A stretch of DNA of 64,000 nucleotides from Candidatus Poribacteria bacterium (lineage in GTDB: Bacteria; Poribacteria; WGA-4E; PCPOR2b), in contig JAJEAL010000070.1 of the NCBI GenBank assembly GCA_022822785.1, positions 1-64,000 on the forward strand, given 5' to 3'. The notes below the pieces were generated by a model. That model worked only from the letters and a program-made list of their open reading frames with translations, had not been told where the DNA came from and did no database searches. Below are positions 51,385 through 60,280 of the stretch, piece by piece. Numbering within the stretch: position 1 is the stretch's first letter; every line of letters starts with the position of its first letter. Position numbers and translations under genes: made by a program.

Positions 51385-51604
51385 GCAAATCCTCCTGATA
51401 GAGATACAGTAGTTGCTGTTTTACCTTCCCGACTAAAAGGGGAGTGACCTTTCGCCGTTTTCAAACGACTTTTACCTTTCGTAAGATAACAATCTGTTTA
51501 CAACTGCTTTTAGATTGGCTGAGTCTCCCCTTAAGTATACAGATTAGCTTCTAAGGAAATTGCCATTGAATCAGTAGAATGAACAGCTATAAATAGACAG
51601 AGTC

Positions 51605-52006
51605 TTAGTGACCATGAGGTTCATCTTCTTTGGGTCCCGACCCAATTCGCAGAACGTGACCGTCTAGATCTTCTACCCGAAACTCGTACGCCCAAGGATA
51701 GTTTATTGGAGTTTCTCGGATTTTGGCGCCGCTCACCTTGTATGCTTCATAATATTCCCCGGCATCCTCAACGCCCATCCAAATCCAGGTTCCGGGGTGC
51801 CCCTGTTCACCCTCACATAACATGATGGAGCAGTTATCGCGTATGACGCTTCCAATATTCGGCGGATTACCCCATTCCCATTCCACTCTGAACCCAAGTA
51901 CGTTCACATAATAATCTATGCTAGCAGCGAAACTCTTGACCTTTAGGATAGGTATGATGCACTCTACCTTGGCGTCCGTTCCGTTTGCTGTGATGACACC
52001 GGACAT
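51605..52006 (-). CDS. Glyoxalase/bleomycin-resistance fold protein
   Basis: A 133-residue VOC-superfamily protein. It has paired beta-alpha-beta-beta-beta modules: 'CIIPILKVKSFAASIDYYVN' then 'VLGFRVEWEWGNPPNIGSVI', and later 'WIWMGVEDAGEYYEAYKVSG' then 'YEFRVEDLDGHVLRIGS'. Members bind divalent metal and act as lyases, dioxygenases or antibiotic-binding proteins. SD AAGGAG precedes ATG 52006. A sigma70-like promoter lies at 52126-52154. The metal ligands are not certain from sequence alone. Confidence 0.86.
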   Translation of the reverse strand: MSGVITANGTDAKVECIIPILKVKSFAASIDYYVNVLGFRVEWEWGNPPNIGSVIRDNCSIMLCEGEQGHPGTWIWMGVEDAGEYYEAYKVSGAKIRETPINYPWAYEFRVEDLDGHVLRIGSGPKEDEPHGH

Positions 52007-52125
52007 CTGAAGGTTCTCCTTCGATTATGAAATAGATAAGATCAATTCGACATAAGAAACAGTTCGACAAAAGATACGACATGTCTCTTTTTAGTGTCTA
52101 GCAGAAAAAATATTGAATTAAGCTT

Positions 52126-52154
52126 AAGATACATTATAGTCACACAAATGTCAA
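52126..52154 (-). promoter_or_regulatory. Sigma70-like promoter of the glyoxalase-fold gene
   Basis: On the minus strand, TTGACA (52154-52149) and TATCTT (52131-52126) are separated by 17 bases, about 120 bases upstream of ATG 52006. The rest of the gap (52155-52430) shows no convincing gene; one short leftward frame (52042-52335) has no good start site. Confidence 0.5.
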
Positions 52155-52430
52155 TAGGAATGTAGGGCAACGTAACGAGCAGCACACCATCTGCCATGAG
52201 ATATGCAGATTGGAAACCCCTAGACGGTTCGCCCTGGTCAAGTTTCCGGGTTCGATTAACTGCTTCCGCTGTTTTACAAAAAAGATGAAAACGCACAGGA
52301 TTGGCAAGTTTCTTGCTACTTTTTAATATCCCCATGAAAAGGGACAGTTGGGGACGGTTAACGAGAAATCTATTAGTCCGCTTATAACATCACCTGTAGA
52401 AAAGTTAAAAATTGTAAAGGAGAAATGTAA

Positions 52431-52709
52431 ATGGCTAAACACGAACAAGCAGCGGTAAATCCCAATTCAGCAGGGACGCAGGCACTGGTGTTCCCGCCAA
52501 GCGTTGATGCAAGGAGCAATCGGTTAGTGGAAGATGAAATCAACGTTTCACGACATACGGCGCAATGCCGCCGAAATCGTCGCAACCACTTTATGACGGG
52601 GCGATCGATAGCGAAAACTGGTTCGAGAGCCGTGCAGCTTGCGGCTCTATCAAAAGTTGTAAATAAGGCGTTCACAGGTTGGACGGTCAAGACGGAGAAG
52701 CCGGAATGA
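52431..52709 (+). CDS. Orphan small ORF with a strong ribosome-binding site
   Basis: A 92-residue frame beginning MAKHEQAAVNPNSAGTQALV with an AAAGGAG at good spacing before ATG 52431. The C-terminal half is basic ('TAQCRRNRRNHFMTGRSIA', 'VVNKAFTGWTVKTEKPE'). I recognise no family. It may be a real orphan, a decayed gene with intact start signals, or a chance frame. Confidence 0.4.
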   Translation: MAKHEQAAVNPNSAGTQALVFPPSVDARSNRLVEDEINVSRHTAQCRRNRRNHFMTGRSIAKTGSRAVQLAALSKVVNKAFTGWTVKTEKPE

Positions 52710-53354
52710 GAACTATCTGTGTCGGGCTTAAAAGGAACTAACTCGAAAGCGTCCGGACGACATTAGACGTAATTGATAGTGGCTCTTGTAACTCCGAAGA
52801 CCTTTCAATGTCAATTGAACTTGACCGTTGACTCACCGAAAAGCGAAACTGAAAATGAGAGTAAAAGTAGGAGAGGGGGGTAGGAATTGAATCGTTGATT
52901 CGAGGGGAGGCCGAATTAAAAGATTAACGAATCGATGAGTTTCCGCAACAGTTCTGCGGGTTTTAACGATTGCCCTGATGAAACGAGGGCGGAAATACGG
53001 ATTGACTGTGCTGTATGTAGCACGAATCGGGACACTTCAACGATTGTCCCAATGATAAATGGAATGAACGCAAAGAAAGCCATTGTTACCTCATACTTCG
53101 TCGTGTTTTATCTTAATAGATTATCCCGATATAGCGGGGATAGAGCGAGCGTCTTCAGATCCATAACGATAGCACTGTCTATTCGGTTTCAATTGTAATC
53201 GGCTAAAACTAGAAAAAAGATTGAGATGAAGGCTAGACCTCACATATTTCCCTGCGTCTAATATTTTTAGTTTCCCTTTTATCAGGGCATGGATTGGAAG
53301 CAATCGCGGATTATCAAGATAGGAATGCTCCATTATTCTCAGAAAGGTTATTGT
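52710..53354. other. Intergenic region, no gene supported
   Basis: A 645-base gap. The short frames here (such as 52935-53198) have no SD and no recognisable family. I found no clear terminator or promoter. Confidence 0.3.
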
Positions 53355-54383
53355 ATGCGTGTAAAATGTGTAATTGGCGTGTCGATACTACTTATCACGA
53401 TGGGCGGTGTCGCGTTAGCACAGGATGGTGCCGGAAAATTGGTTTTTGCCGTTCGTAAGCCGTTGGACCATCGGGACGGTTTTCGGGCGGCGACACGGAC
53501 ACTGGAAAGGGGGCGAGGGACGTCTAAATGGTGGGAGTTCTATCAGTATAATATCTGTACGATGAATCCAGACGGAACGGCTTGCCGCCAGCTTACGGAT
53601 GATGGATTTTCTCGTAGGCCCCGATGGTCACCGGACAAGGAACGGATCGCTTACATCTCCGGGGTCGATAGAGCGGAATCACTCTATGTTATGCGGAAAG
53701 ATGGGACCGAGAACAAGCAGATAATAAAGAGACAGCATCGCATCCACGATTTCTGGTGGTCTCCCCGGAGCGATGCCATTTTAGCTGTGGTCGAGATTGA
53801 CCGTGCGAGAGATCGTCTCGAAAATTGGGAAGTGACAATTGATGGAAAATCGACCAAACGGTGGCGAACAAGCCGGTGGGCGGAGGGTTGGTTCCACTGG
53901 GATACCAAAGGCGAAAACGTCAAAGAGCCGAAAAACAGACTGATTGAAACGTTGCCGGAGGGAATCAGTTGGCCCGAATGGTCACCGGATCGCAAGTGGA
54001 TTGCATTTGAGACAGAAGGGTTTTTGGCGTTGGCAGAACCTGATGTTGTCGGCACCACCGGACTCTGGTTTCTCCAAAACGATGAACCACCGTGTCAACG
54101 GATAGAGGAGTGGTCTCCAGATGGAAAGCAGATTCTGTTTTATACCTCAGGTGATATTTGCGTCGCGACGGTAGAGAAGGGTAAATTCACGAGTTATATG
54201 AACCTGAGCTTTTACAGGGGATGGGATGCAACATGGGGGCCGGACGGGAGCAAGGTCGCCTTTATTGGGAGCGATTCGGGCGGACGCCGAACTAGTGAAA
54301 TCTTCATCGTAGACGTTGCAACGGGTAAGCTGCAGCAGGTTACCTCAACTAGTGATGAGTATTTCGATCTCCATTGGCGATAA
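53355..54383 (+). CDS. Secreted TolB-like WD40 (PD40) beta-propeller protein
   Basis: About 342 residues from ATG 53355 (MRVKCVIGVSILLITMGGVA), where the signal peptide begins; an upstream frame adds a segment with no match. Repeats of the form 'PRWSPDKERIAYIS', 'EWSPDRKWIAFE', 'EWSPDGKQILFY' and 'TWGPDGSKVAFIG' make a propeller like TolB. The closing 'EIFIVDVATGKLQQVTSTSD' is a typical last blade. It is probably periplasmic; the partner is unknown. A small membrane-protein gene follows. Confidence 0.85.
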   Translation: MRVKCVIGVSILLITMGGVALAQDGAGKLVFAVRKPLDHRDGFRAATRTLERGRGTSKWWEFYQYNICTMNPDGTACRQLTDDGFSRRPRWSPDKERIAYISGVDRAESLYVMRKDGTENKQIIKRQHRIHDFWWSPRSDAILAVVEIDRARDRLENWEVTIDGKSTKRWRTSRWAEGWFHWDTKGENVKEPKNRLIETLPEGISWPEWSPDRKWIAFETEGFLALAEPDVVGTTGLWFLQNDEPPCQRIEEWSPDGKQILFYTSGDICVATVEKGKFTSYMNLSFYRGWDATWGPDGSKVAFIGSDSGGRRTSEIFIVDVATGKLQQVTSTSDEYFDLHWR

Positions 54384-54436
54384 AGGGTAAACGCGCTTCA
54401 GATGCTTGGGGAAATTCGTACGAAACGCTTAGCAAA

Positions 54437-54889
54437 ATGATGGTACATTATAAACATACCCAGATTGGTCACCTCCTCCTTATCTCATATAGTGTAGTCG
54501 CACTGTTTCTGGGCTATATAAATATTTTAGCGGGTTTTCACCCGGTTACTGTAGTCGGTCTGCTCATCGTGCTAGTTCCGCTTGGAATATTTTCACGCTT
54601 GACAGTCACGATTGATGATCAGACGATCGCGGTTCAATTTGGGCTAAAATTCGTCCGCAAGCATTTCCCCCTAAGCGAGATTGAGGCGTACGAGGTGGTC
54701 AAGAATCCTTGGTACTACGGTTGGGGAGTAAGATTGACGCCCCGAGGCTGGCTTTTCAATGTGTCGGGTCTCTCAGCGATTGAGCTGCGGATGAATAATG
54801 GGAAGCGATATCGAATAGGAACAGACGATCCCGATAATTTAGCAAGAGCACTCGGCGAAGCACTAGACAGCGCGAAACATGATGTGTGA
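54437..54889 (+). CDS. Small membrane protein with a PH-like C-terminal domain
   Basis: About 150 residues from ATG 54437, which avoids the 10-base overlap of a TTG start at 54374 with the propeller gene. Two membrane helices lie near 'LLLISYSVVALFLGYINIL' and 'VTVVGLLIVLVPLGIFS'. The C-terminal half is strand-rich ('FPLSEIEAYEVVKNPWYYGW', 'VRLTPRGWLFNVSGLSAIEL'), as in small membrane proteins with a PH-like domain. No named family is claimed. The start remains uncertain. Confidence 0.65.
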   Translation: MMVHYKHTQIGHLLLISYSVVALFLGYINILAGFHPVTVVGLLIVLVPLGIFSRLTVTIDDQTIAVQFGLKFVRKHFPLSEIEAYEVVKNPWYYGWGVRLTPRGWLFNVSGLSAIELRMNNGKRYRIGTDDPDNLARALGEALDSAKHDV

Positions 54890-54932
54890 ACCGCGAGGGT
54901 TGGGTTTTACGGCGCCCGTTTAACCCAATCTG

Positions 54933-55778
54933 CTACCCTCCTTGGCGATATAATCGGCTGATCATTGTGTGCGGTTTGGTAGGAATCCAAGCATTTTGAA
55001 TTTTGCAATCAGGATTGGGCATCGTCGGATACAGGTCTGCTGCCTGTAATTTTGCAGCGAGTTCAGGGGAGGTGGGTTTGTAGTCCAAATCGTGCCGCAG
55101 GTGTCGATAGTAGGAGTAATGGTTGTAAAAATGCACATTCTCCACGCCAAACGCCAAGAACATCGCATATTTTAATCCACTGATTCTACTGCCGCTATGT
55201 AAAATTCGCGGATCAAAGATAACACAATCGCCCGGTTGGGTGGCAACCCAGTCGGCATATCCAGAGAGTCGGTCGGTATGGCAAAGAAAGGAAATAAAGC
55301 TAGTCAACAGATTTCGCCGCCGCGTCAGTTTTTTTCCCAGTTTTGCGTTTATCCGATGACTCCCTCGAATAAAACCGAGACGAGAGTGACTCTCCTCGTA
55401 GCGTTGCAGATAGATACCCACACGCACAATCTGGTACGGGTATTGTGTTTCATCCCAATCGGACCCAACGCCGTAGGTACGGTTGACATTATCGCGATGC
55501 CACGACATCGATGAAAATCCAGCGTGTAGGTCATTATGTTGAAGGTAGCAGAGGTTCGGATCCAAGAGGTCACGAACCGTATCGAGCAGAGCTGGGTAAA
55601 ATATGAGGGGCCAGAAATCTCTGTTCTGATTAACACCATCAGGAAACGTCCAACTCCGCCTTCCGCCTCTAGACAATTCTTCCAATTTTTCTCGGTAAAA
55701 TACGACCTCTTCAGCCGGCAGAAGATTTCTCAGTACGGTGTAGCCGTTTGTCGTAAATTCCTTTTCCAATTGACTCAT
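54933..55778 (-). CDS. Phytanoyl-CoA dioxygenase (PhyH) family protein
   Basis: A 281-residue Fe(II)/2-oxoglutarate dioxygenase. It opens 'MSQLEKEFTTNGYTVLRNLL', typical of the family. The metal motif HxD is in 'SSMSWHRDNVNRTYG', the distal His is in 'DPRILHSGSRISG', and 'SHSRLGFIRGSHRI' is a core segment. SD AAAAGGAAA precedes ATG 55778. It is the third full PhyH gene in the window. The substrate is unknown. Confidence 0.9.
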   Translation of the reverse strand: MSQLEKEFTTNGYTVLRNLLPAEEVVFYREKLEELSRGGRRSWTFPDGVNQNRDFWPLIFYPALLDTVRDLLDPNLCYLQHNDLHAGFSSMSWHRDNVNRTYGVGSDWDETQYPYQIVRVGIYLQRYEESHSRLGFIRGSHRINAKLGKKLTRRRNLLTSFISFLCHTDRLSGYADWVATQPGDCVIFDPRILHSGSRISGLKYAMFLAFGVENVHFYNHYSYYRHLRHDLDYKPTSPELAAKLQAADLYPTMPNPDCKIQNAWIPTKPHTMISRLYRQGG

Positions 55779-55925
55779 TTCATTTTTCCTTTTTTATACA
55801 TCAAGCCTCAGGTCGAGGCGTATTCGTAGATGAATCTGTCTGAACACCGGGAAAATGGATTACCACATATCTGTGTGAATAGGTCAATTTTTGAGCATAA
55901 AGATGTCGATGTCGAGACAGGCATC

Positions 55926-57005
55926 TCAATCGGAGTCGGTAGTAGGTGGTACCCCTGTCAAACCTCGCTCAGTTTTAGATGTTCTGAAGTTCAGCAAGGC
56001 ATAAAGTAAAATGGCGTCAATAATCATAACCCAGTAGAATGTCAAAAAACGCCACCCTCCAACGACAATTGCCAGTATTTCGTCGGGTAGCTGTGATTTG
56101 AAGATCAGATAGAATAGTGCTTCGCTTCCACCGGTAGCACCGGGCGTAGGTATGAATAGTGTTAGGGTAAAAATGAACCACTGAAACACTAAAAAACGGA
56201 TGAGGTCAACTTCTACGCCTAAGCTAGTGACAAGCATCGCAGCAACAGCATTCCGGCAGATCCACTGTATTCCTGCAATGATGGTGCTTAGCAGGAGACG
56301 AGATTTACCCGTTCCCCCAATCGTTCGACAGACGTTCAAAAAATCTGACCCAGCTGCCTTCAACTGATCTTGAAGTCCCTCCCACCTCCGAATCCTCAGT
56401 CGTGACTTTCGATACAACAGTGCGAGTCCACCTCCCCCAATCAAACCAACAATTAGGCAAGGTAGCACCCAATGTAGATCAATTCCCTCTGAAATCAGAT
56501 CGAATACTGGATGATTCCATGACGATGAAATGGTCATCGCAACTGGCACTGCCACAATAAAAAAGAAGATATCTTCGATAGTAGGCAATGTTGCTATACA
56601 CGCTGCCCCGCCTGCCCTAACACCGACCTGAACCAGCATAGCAATCTTCAAGGGACCGCCGCCAATGGCAGTCGGCGTGATAGATGCCGCCAACTCATTG
56701 GCAAGAACAATTTTAAAGAGCTCAACCAAGCCAAGGCGGTAACCTAGAAATCTCGTCCACATAAGGACACGGACCGTGTGCCCTAACCAAGGCGCTAGCG
56801 TTAATACCATCGCTAAAAAAAGATAACGCACATCGAGATGGATGATTTCGGAGAGTTTTTGACGGTCCGTCGTCCAGAGACAGAAGACCAAATTACCAAT
56901 AACACCGATGATAACAAGAACGAGCAGAGATTTAACAATCTTATTGAGATTAAGCAGGGAGGAGCTGGAGCGCTTCTGTTCTGGTATATGGGCTGATTTA
57001 ATCAA
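55926..57005 (-). CDS. LPG-synthase-like/UPF0104 membrane protein
   Basis: A 359-residue protein with about eight membrane helices. It matches the lysylphosphatidylglycerol synthase transmembrane region (UPF0104/PF03706-like): 'NELAASITPTAIGGGPLKIA' then 'MLVQVGVRAGGAACIATLPT', and 'FIPTPGATGGSEALFYLIF'. Members include flippases and glycosyltransferase-linked proteins as well as LPG synthases; no synthase domain is attached here. The TTG at 57005 is used because no better start is seen. The gene lies near surface-sugar genes, so a lipid-linked transport role is possible. Confidence 0.82.
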   Translation of the reverse strand: MIKSAHIPEQKRSSSSLLNLNKIVKSLLVLVIIGVIGNLVFCLWTTDRQKLSEIIHLDVRYLFLAMVLTLAPWLGHTVRVLMWTRFLGYRLGLVELFKIVLANELAASITPTAIGGGPLKIAMLVQVGVRAGGAACIATLPTIEDIFFFIVAVPVAMTISSSWNHPVFDLISEGIDLHWVLPCLIVGLIGGGGLALLYRKSRLRIRRWEGLQDQLKAAGSDFLNVCRTIGGTGKSRLLLSTIIAGIQWICRNAVAAMLVTSLGVEVDLIRFLVFQWFIFTLTLFIPTPGATGGSEALFYLIFKSQLPDEILAIVVGGWRFLTFYWVMIIDAILLYALLNFRTSKTERGLTGVPPTTDSD

Positions 57006-57161
57006 TTGTCCACTATCTCTCTCTTTCTATCTTCCTCAACGGCGTGGGAAAATTATACTCGGCGGATGTTACGCGCTTATGGCAAAATTATCACAAATTC
57101 ATAACGTTTCTCTCTGTCTGCGATATTGTCAAAGTTCTGTTAAATTTCCGTAACATAACAC
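57006..57161. other. Intergenic region before the surface-sugar cluster
   Basis: The left part of the 372-base gap between the UPF0104-like gene and the GT-B gene. It is AT-rich and holds no gene I can support. The extended -10 box at 57162-57170 and repeat family B copy 3 at 57247-57322 follow. Confidence 0.3.
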
Positions 57162-57170
57162 TGCTATAAT
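57162..57170 (+). promoter_or_regulatory. Extended -10 promoter element
   Basis: TGC followed directly by TATAAT (57165-57170) is an extended -10 box; no good -35 is seen. It would give a leader of about 200 bases to the GT-B gene at 57378, with a palindromic repeat inside. Confidence 0.4.
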
Positions 57171-57246
57171 GTAACAATTCACTCTATATGTCCACTGCGT
57201 CAAAACGAAAAGATCGTGGTTACTCTTTTGGCTTACGTTAAGACAT

Positions 57247-57322
57247 GGTGCAACACACACCGAACTTTCAGGAAAACCCCCGGTGGTTGTTCGTACTTTT
57301 GCACCTTCTTTTTATATGAGCC
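57247..57322. repeat. Nested palindromic repeat, family B copy 3
   Basis: Outer arms GGTGCAA (57247-57253) and TTGCACC (57299-57305), inner arms ACACACACCG (57253-57262) and CGGTGGTTGT (57281-57290), with two mismatches. The right tail (TTTTGCACCTTC, then TTTATATGAGCC) is close to the tail of copy 1 at 9671-9695. It lies within the predicted leader of the GT-B gene. Confidence 0.55.
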
Positions 57323-57377
57323 CCTCTTTTATTTCGGAACGATTTAGATTTCTCACAACAGGACTTGGAGGTTAGGC

Positions 57378-58391
57378 ATGACAGAGCAAAAAAAGATTCT
57401 CTTTATTTGTGGCTCGATGAACATCACCACTCAGATGCACCAGATTGCACAAGCGTTACCAGAGTACGCACACCATTTTACGCCATTTTACGCGGACGGG
57501 TTTCTCGCACTACTTAACAGGCTGAAGCTCCTCGAATTCACAATCATCGGTGACAAGCGATCAAGCCAATCGCTTCACTATCTTGAATCTCAAAACTTAA
57601 CTGTCGATTATGGCGGCGAGCAGCACGATTACGACTTGATCCTCATGTGCACCGATCTGGTGTTGCAGAAGAATATTCGCGATAAAAAACGGATTGTTGT
57701 GCAGGAAGGAATAACGGACCCAGAGCGATTCGCGTTTCGGTTGGTCAAGACCTTCAAATTTTTGCCGAGATGGTTTGCAGGCACTTCAGCGAACGCAATC
57801 AGTGATTCTTACGACTTTTACTGCGTTGCCAGCGAGGGCTATCGAGACCTATTTATTCGGAAGGGCGCCACACCTGAGAAGATGCGAGTGACAGGCATAC
57901 CGAATTTTGATAACTGTAAACGGTATTACGAAAACGACTTTCCGCATACAGGCTATGTCTTGGTTTGCACATCAGATTTGAGGGAGAAGTTCCGTTACGA
58001 GAATCGGAAAAAGTTTATCGAAGAAGCGGTACAGATTGCAGACGGTCGTCAACTGATTTTTAAGCTGCATCCAAATGAGAATTTTGACCGAGCAACGCGG
58101 GAGATTAATAGGTGGGCTCCTAGCGCGCTCGTTTATTCATCGGGCAGTGCTGAAGAGATGATTGCCAACTGTGATGTCTTAATAACTAGTTTTTCATCGA
58201 CCGTTTACGTGGGATTAGCACTCGATAAGACCGTTTACTCAAGCCTACCGATGGAGGAGCTAAAGGCGCTCAAGCCCTGGCAAAACGGGTGTGCGGCAGA
58301 ACTGATTGCCGATGTGTGCCGAGAAGTGCTCGAAGGAAACCCCCAGACCACCGCTGAACGCAGTAGCAAAGGCGTTCAGCATTCAGAGTAA
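57378..58391 (+). CDS. GT-B-fold glycosyltransferase or CDP-glycerol-transferase-like protein
   Basis: A 337-residue protein opening 'MTEQKKILFICGSMNITTQM'. The C-terminal region 'LIFKLHPNENFDRATREI' and 'IANCDVLITSFSSTVYVGLA' is like that of CDP-glycerol glycerophosphotransferases and UDP-GlcNAc 2-epimerase-fold enzymes, with 'VTGIPNFDNC' before it. No signal peptide. SD GGAGG precedes ATG 57378. It is next to nonulosonate genes, so a role in transferring or activating a surface sugar is plausible. The donor and acceptor cannot be read from sequence. Confidence 0.72.
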   Translation: MTEQKKILFICGSMNITTQMHQIAQALPEYAHHFTPFYADGFLALLNRLKLLEFTIIGDKRSSQSLHYLESQNLTVDYGGEQHDYDLILMCTDLVLQKNIRDKKRIVVQEGITDPERFAFRLVKTFKFLPRWFAGTSANAISDSYDFYCVASEGYRDLFIRKGATPEKMRVTGIPNFDNCKRYYENDFPHTGYVLVCTSDLREKFRYENRKKFIEEAVQIADGRQLIFKLHPNENFDRATREINRWAPSALVYSSGSAEEMIANCDVLITSFSSTVYVGLALDKTVYSSLPMEELKALKPWQNGCAAELIADVCREVLEGNPQTTAERSSKGVQHSE

Positions 58392-58405
58392 CTTGCTGCC
58401 GGAGG

Positions 58406-59236
58406 TTAGTAGGGTAATTCCTCGTTGAATTCCTCCAGCGCGATTAAACCGATCACGCCGTAATGATCGGAGAACAGCGGTTTTTTGATAACGTCGCTGT
58501 ATTGTAACTTGACGTTGTATCCGGCAACCATTAACCCATCGATAACCGATCTCTCGGTCCGATTACCCGTTACTCGATTGACCCCTACCTGTGTTAATGG
58601 ATTATTAACAGCATCATAAGTTGGATCAGTCACGGCAATTTTGAAGCGCTTACCAACAGCTGCGTTCATCTCCATACGGCGTGTCAGCGGCAAATTGTAG
58701 TCTCCGCCGATCACCAAGTGGGGATATATCTTTGCTAGGTCCAAGACGACCTTGAACTGTGCTTCTGTAAGGTGTCGTTCTTCCGGCCCGGATGAATACA
58801 TGTGGGTATTACCGATAGTCAATCCCCCCCTGTCTGTGACCAGCAGCACCCCTTTTCTGGAGTGCTTTTCTTCAAAATTCCCCGTCTCTAGCTTGGGAAA
58901 TGGGACGAACGTTCTTTCAAATTTTCCCTGGTCTTTAGTTAGTGTAATCAACCCACCCCTGTTTATGGGATCACCGTCACTGCCAGACCAAAATGCCTGA
59001 TACTCGGACAATGCCTCGACCATCCAGTTGACATCGCTAGCGCACCACACCTCTTGAAGCAGTACATAGTCGAAATCCTGCTTTTTCAGGTACGTGACGA
59101 TCTTACGCTGCCTCGTTCGATTTTTTGAAGACAGCCAGAGCGGGAGACTCCACGCATTGAGTACGAAAACAGTTCTTGACTCTTGAGGCGAGAAGGCGGT
59201 GCAACTCGCCTCAAATTGTATAAATTTCTCATCCAT
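58406..59236 (-). CDS. Endonuclease/exonuclease/phosphatase (EEP) family protein
   Basis: About 276 residues from ATG 59236 (MDEKFIQFEA), which has CAGGAG at suitable spacing; a longer frame to 59254 is possible. The EEP signatures are 'YVLLQEVWCASDVNW' (metal Glu), 'LVIGGDYNLPLTRR' (catalytic Asp/Asn) and 'PLFSDHYGVIGLI' (Asp-His). Without a signal peptide, it could be a nuclease or phosphodiesterase. It converges with the GT-B gene (14-base gap) and follows NeuB on the same strand, so it may belong to the surface-sugar unit. Confidence 0.87.
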   Translation of the reverse strand: MDEKFIQFEASCTAFSPQESRTVFVLNAWSLPLWLSSKNRTRQRKIVTYLKKQDFDYVLLQEVWCASDVNWMVEALSEYQAFWSGSDGDPINRGGLITLTKDQGKFERTFVPFPKLETGNFEEKHSRKGVLLVTDRGGLTIGNTHMYSSGPEERHLTEAQFKVVLDLAKIYPHLVIGGDYNLPLTRRMEMNAAVGKRFKIAVTDPTYDAVNNPLTQVGVNRVTGNRTERSVIDGLMVAGYNVKLQYSDVIKKPLFSDHYGVIGLIALEEFNEELPY

Positions 59237-59323
59237 TTTAGGCTCTCCTGTCATAAAAATCCATATTCGGTTCGTAGTAGTTAAAGGTCAAATGGATTCT
59301 GTGACTACTAGCTGTCAACCCGT

Positions 59324-60223
59324 CTAGTCTGCAGCACAGGCATCATCGAGTGTATCTCTGCGACGCAACCGGAGCATGGCTTTTTTCTCATCGGGGTAGA
59401 CACGTTTAACGCCATCGCCCATAGCAGATTCGACAACCCGGATATACTTGACCAAACGTTCCAAACCTTGAGGTTCGACGGAGGCTGCCTGATCGCTTCC
59501 CCACATCGCGCGGTCGAGGGTAATGTGCCGCTCGACAAAGCAAGCACCCAGTGCGACTGATGCAACAGTTGTGGGCAATCCGACCTCATGCCCCGAATAA
59601 CCGATGGGGCAGTTAAATTCTCCAGCTAACCGCATAATAGTCCTCAGATTTAGTTGCTCCGGCGGACATGGATATGTACCGTTGCAGTGGAGCAGCACAA
59701 GGTTATCGGTGCCTAGCAGTTTGACAGCAGCATGTACCTGTGTGAGACTCGACATACCGGTTGATAAAACGAGCGGTCGGCCAGTGTTTCGGAGGTAGCG
59801 CAGCAACGCCGCATCGGTCAGCGTGGCTGACGGGATTTTGTACGCAGGCGGGTTGAACTGTTCAACGAAATCGACCGACGGTTCATCCCAGCAGGAAGCG
59901 AACCAATCGATGTTTTTGCTTCGGCAGTACGCATCCATTTCCTCATATTCTGCACGTTCAAACTCTACACGATGCCGGTATTCCATATAGGTGATATATC
60001 CCCAAGGGGTTTCCCGCATCTGGTTGCGTTGCTCCGGCGGAACACACAGTTCCGGTGTCCGTTTCTGAAACTTGACTGCATCGCAGCCTGACTGCGCGGC
60101 AGTATCAATCAGCTGTTTAGCGACTTCCAAATCGCCGTTGTGGTTGATTCCGATTTCAGCGACGATATAGACAGGTTCACCAACACCAATTAACTTATCA
60201 CCGATCTTAACGGTTGGCAGCAT
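59324..60223 (-). CDS. neuB: N-acetylneuraminate/legionaminate synthase-like (NeuB), without SAF domain
   Basis: A 299-residue NeuB-type synthase that condenses a phosphoenolpyruvate unit with a mannosamine-like sugar. Family motifs: 'VAEIGINHNGDLEVAKQLID' near 20-40, 'DAVKFQKRTP', 'PSATLTDAALLRYL', 'LHCNGTYPCPPEQLNL', 'IGYSGHEVGL' and 'ERHITLDRAMWGSDQAASVE'. Typical NeuB proteins have about 340-350 residues with a C-terminal SAF (antifreeze-like) domain. Here the chain ends soon after the barrel, and the next 69 bases show no SAF remnant. SD AAGGAGG precedes ATG 60223. It lies between NeuA-HAD and EEP. Confidence 0.88.
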   Translation of the reverse strand: MLPTVKIGDKLIGVGEPVYIVAEIGINHNGDLEVAKQLIDTAAQSGCDAVKFQKRTPELCVPPEQRNQMRETPWGYITYMEYRHRVEFERAEYEEMDAYCRSKNIDWFASCWDEPSVDFVEQFNPPAYKIPSATLTDAALLRYLRNTGRPLVLSTGMSSLTQVHAAVKLLGTDNLVLLHCNGTYPCPPEQLNLRTIMRLAGEFNCPIGYSGHEVGLPTTVASVALGACFVERHITLDRAMWGSDQAASVEPQGLERLVKYIRVVESAMGDGVKRVYPDEKKAMLRLRRRDTLDDACAAD

Positions 60224-60280
60224 GATATGCCTCCTTAATGTTGAAAAACGTTAGTTGCTACCTACTTCTTATTAATTTTC

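Noticed and set aside
52200-52270. tRNA-like segment with a GGTTCGA string
   Set aside because: The string appears, but no acceptor, D or anticodon arms can be built around it.
52042-52335. Leftward frame near the glyoxalase-fold gene
   Set aside because: No SD, no family resemblance, and it overlaps the promoter of the glyoxalase-fold gene.
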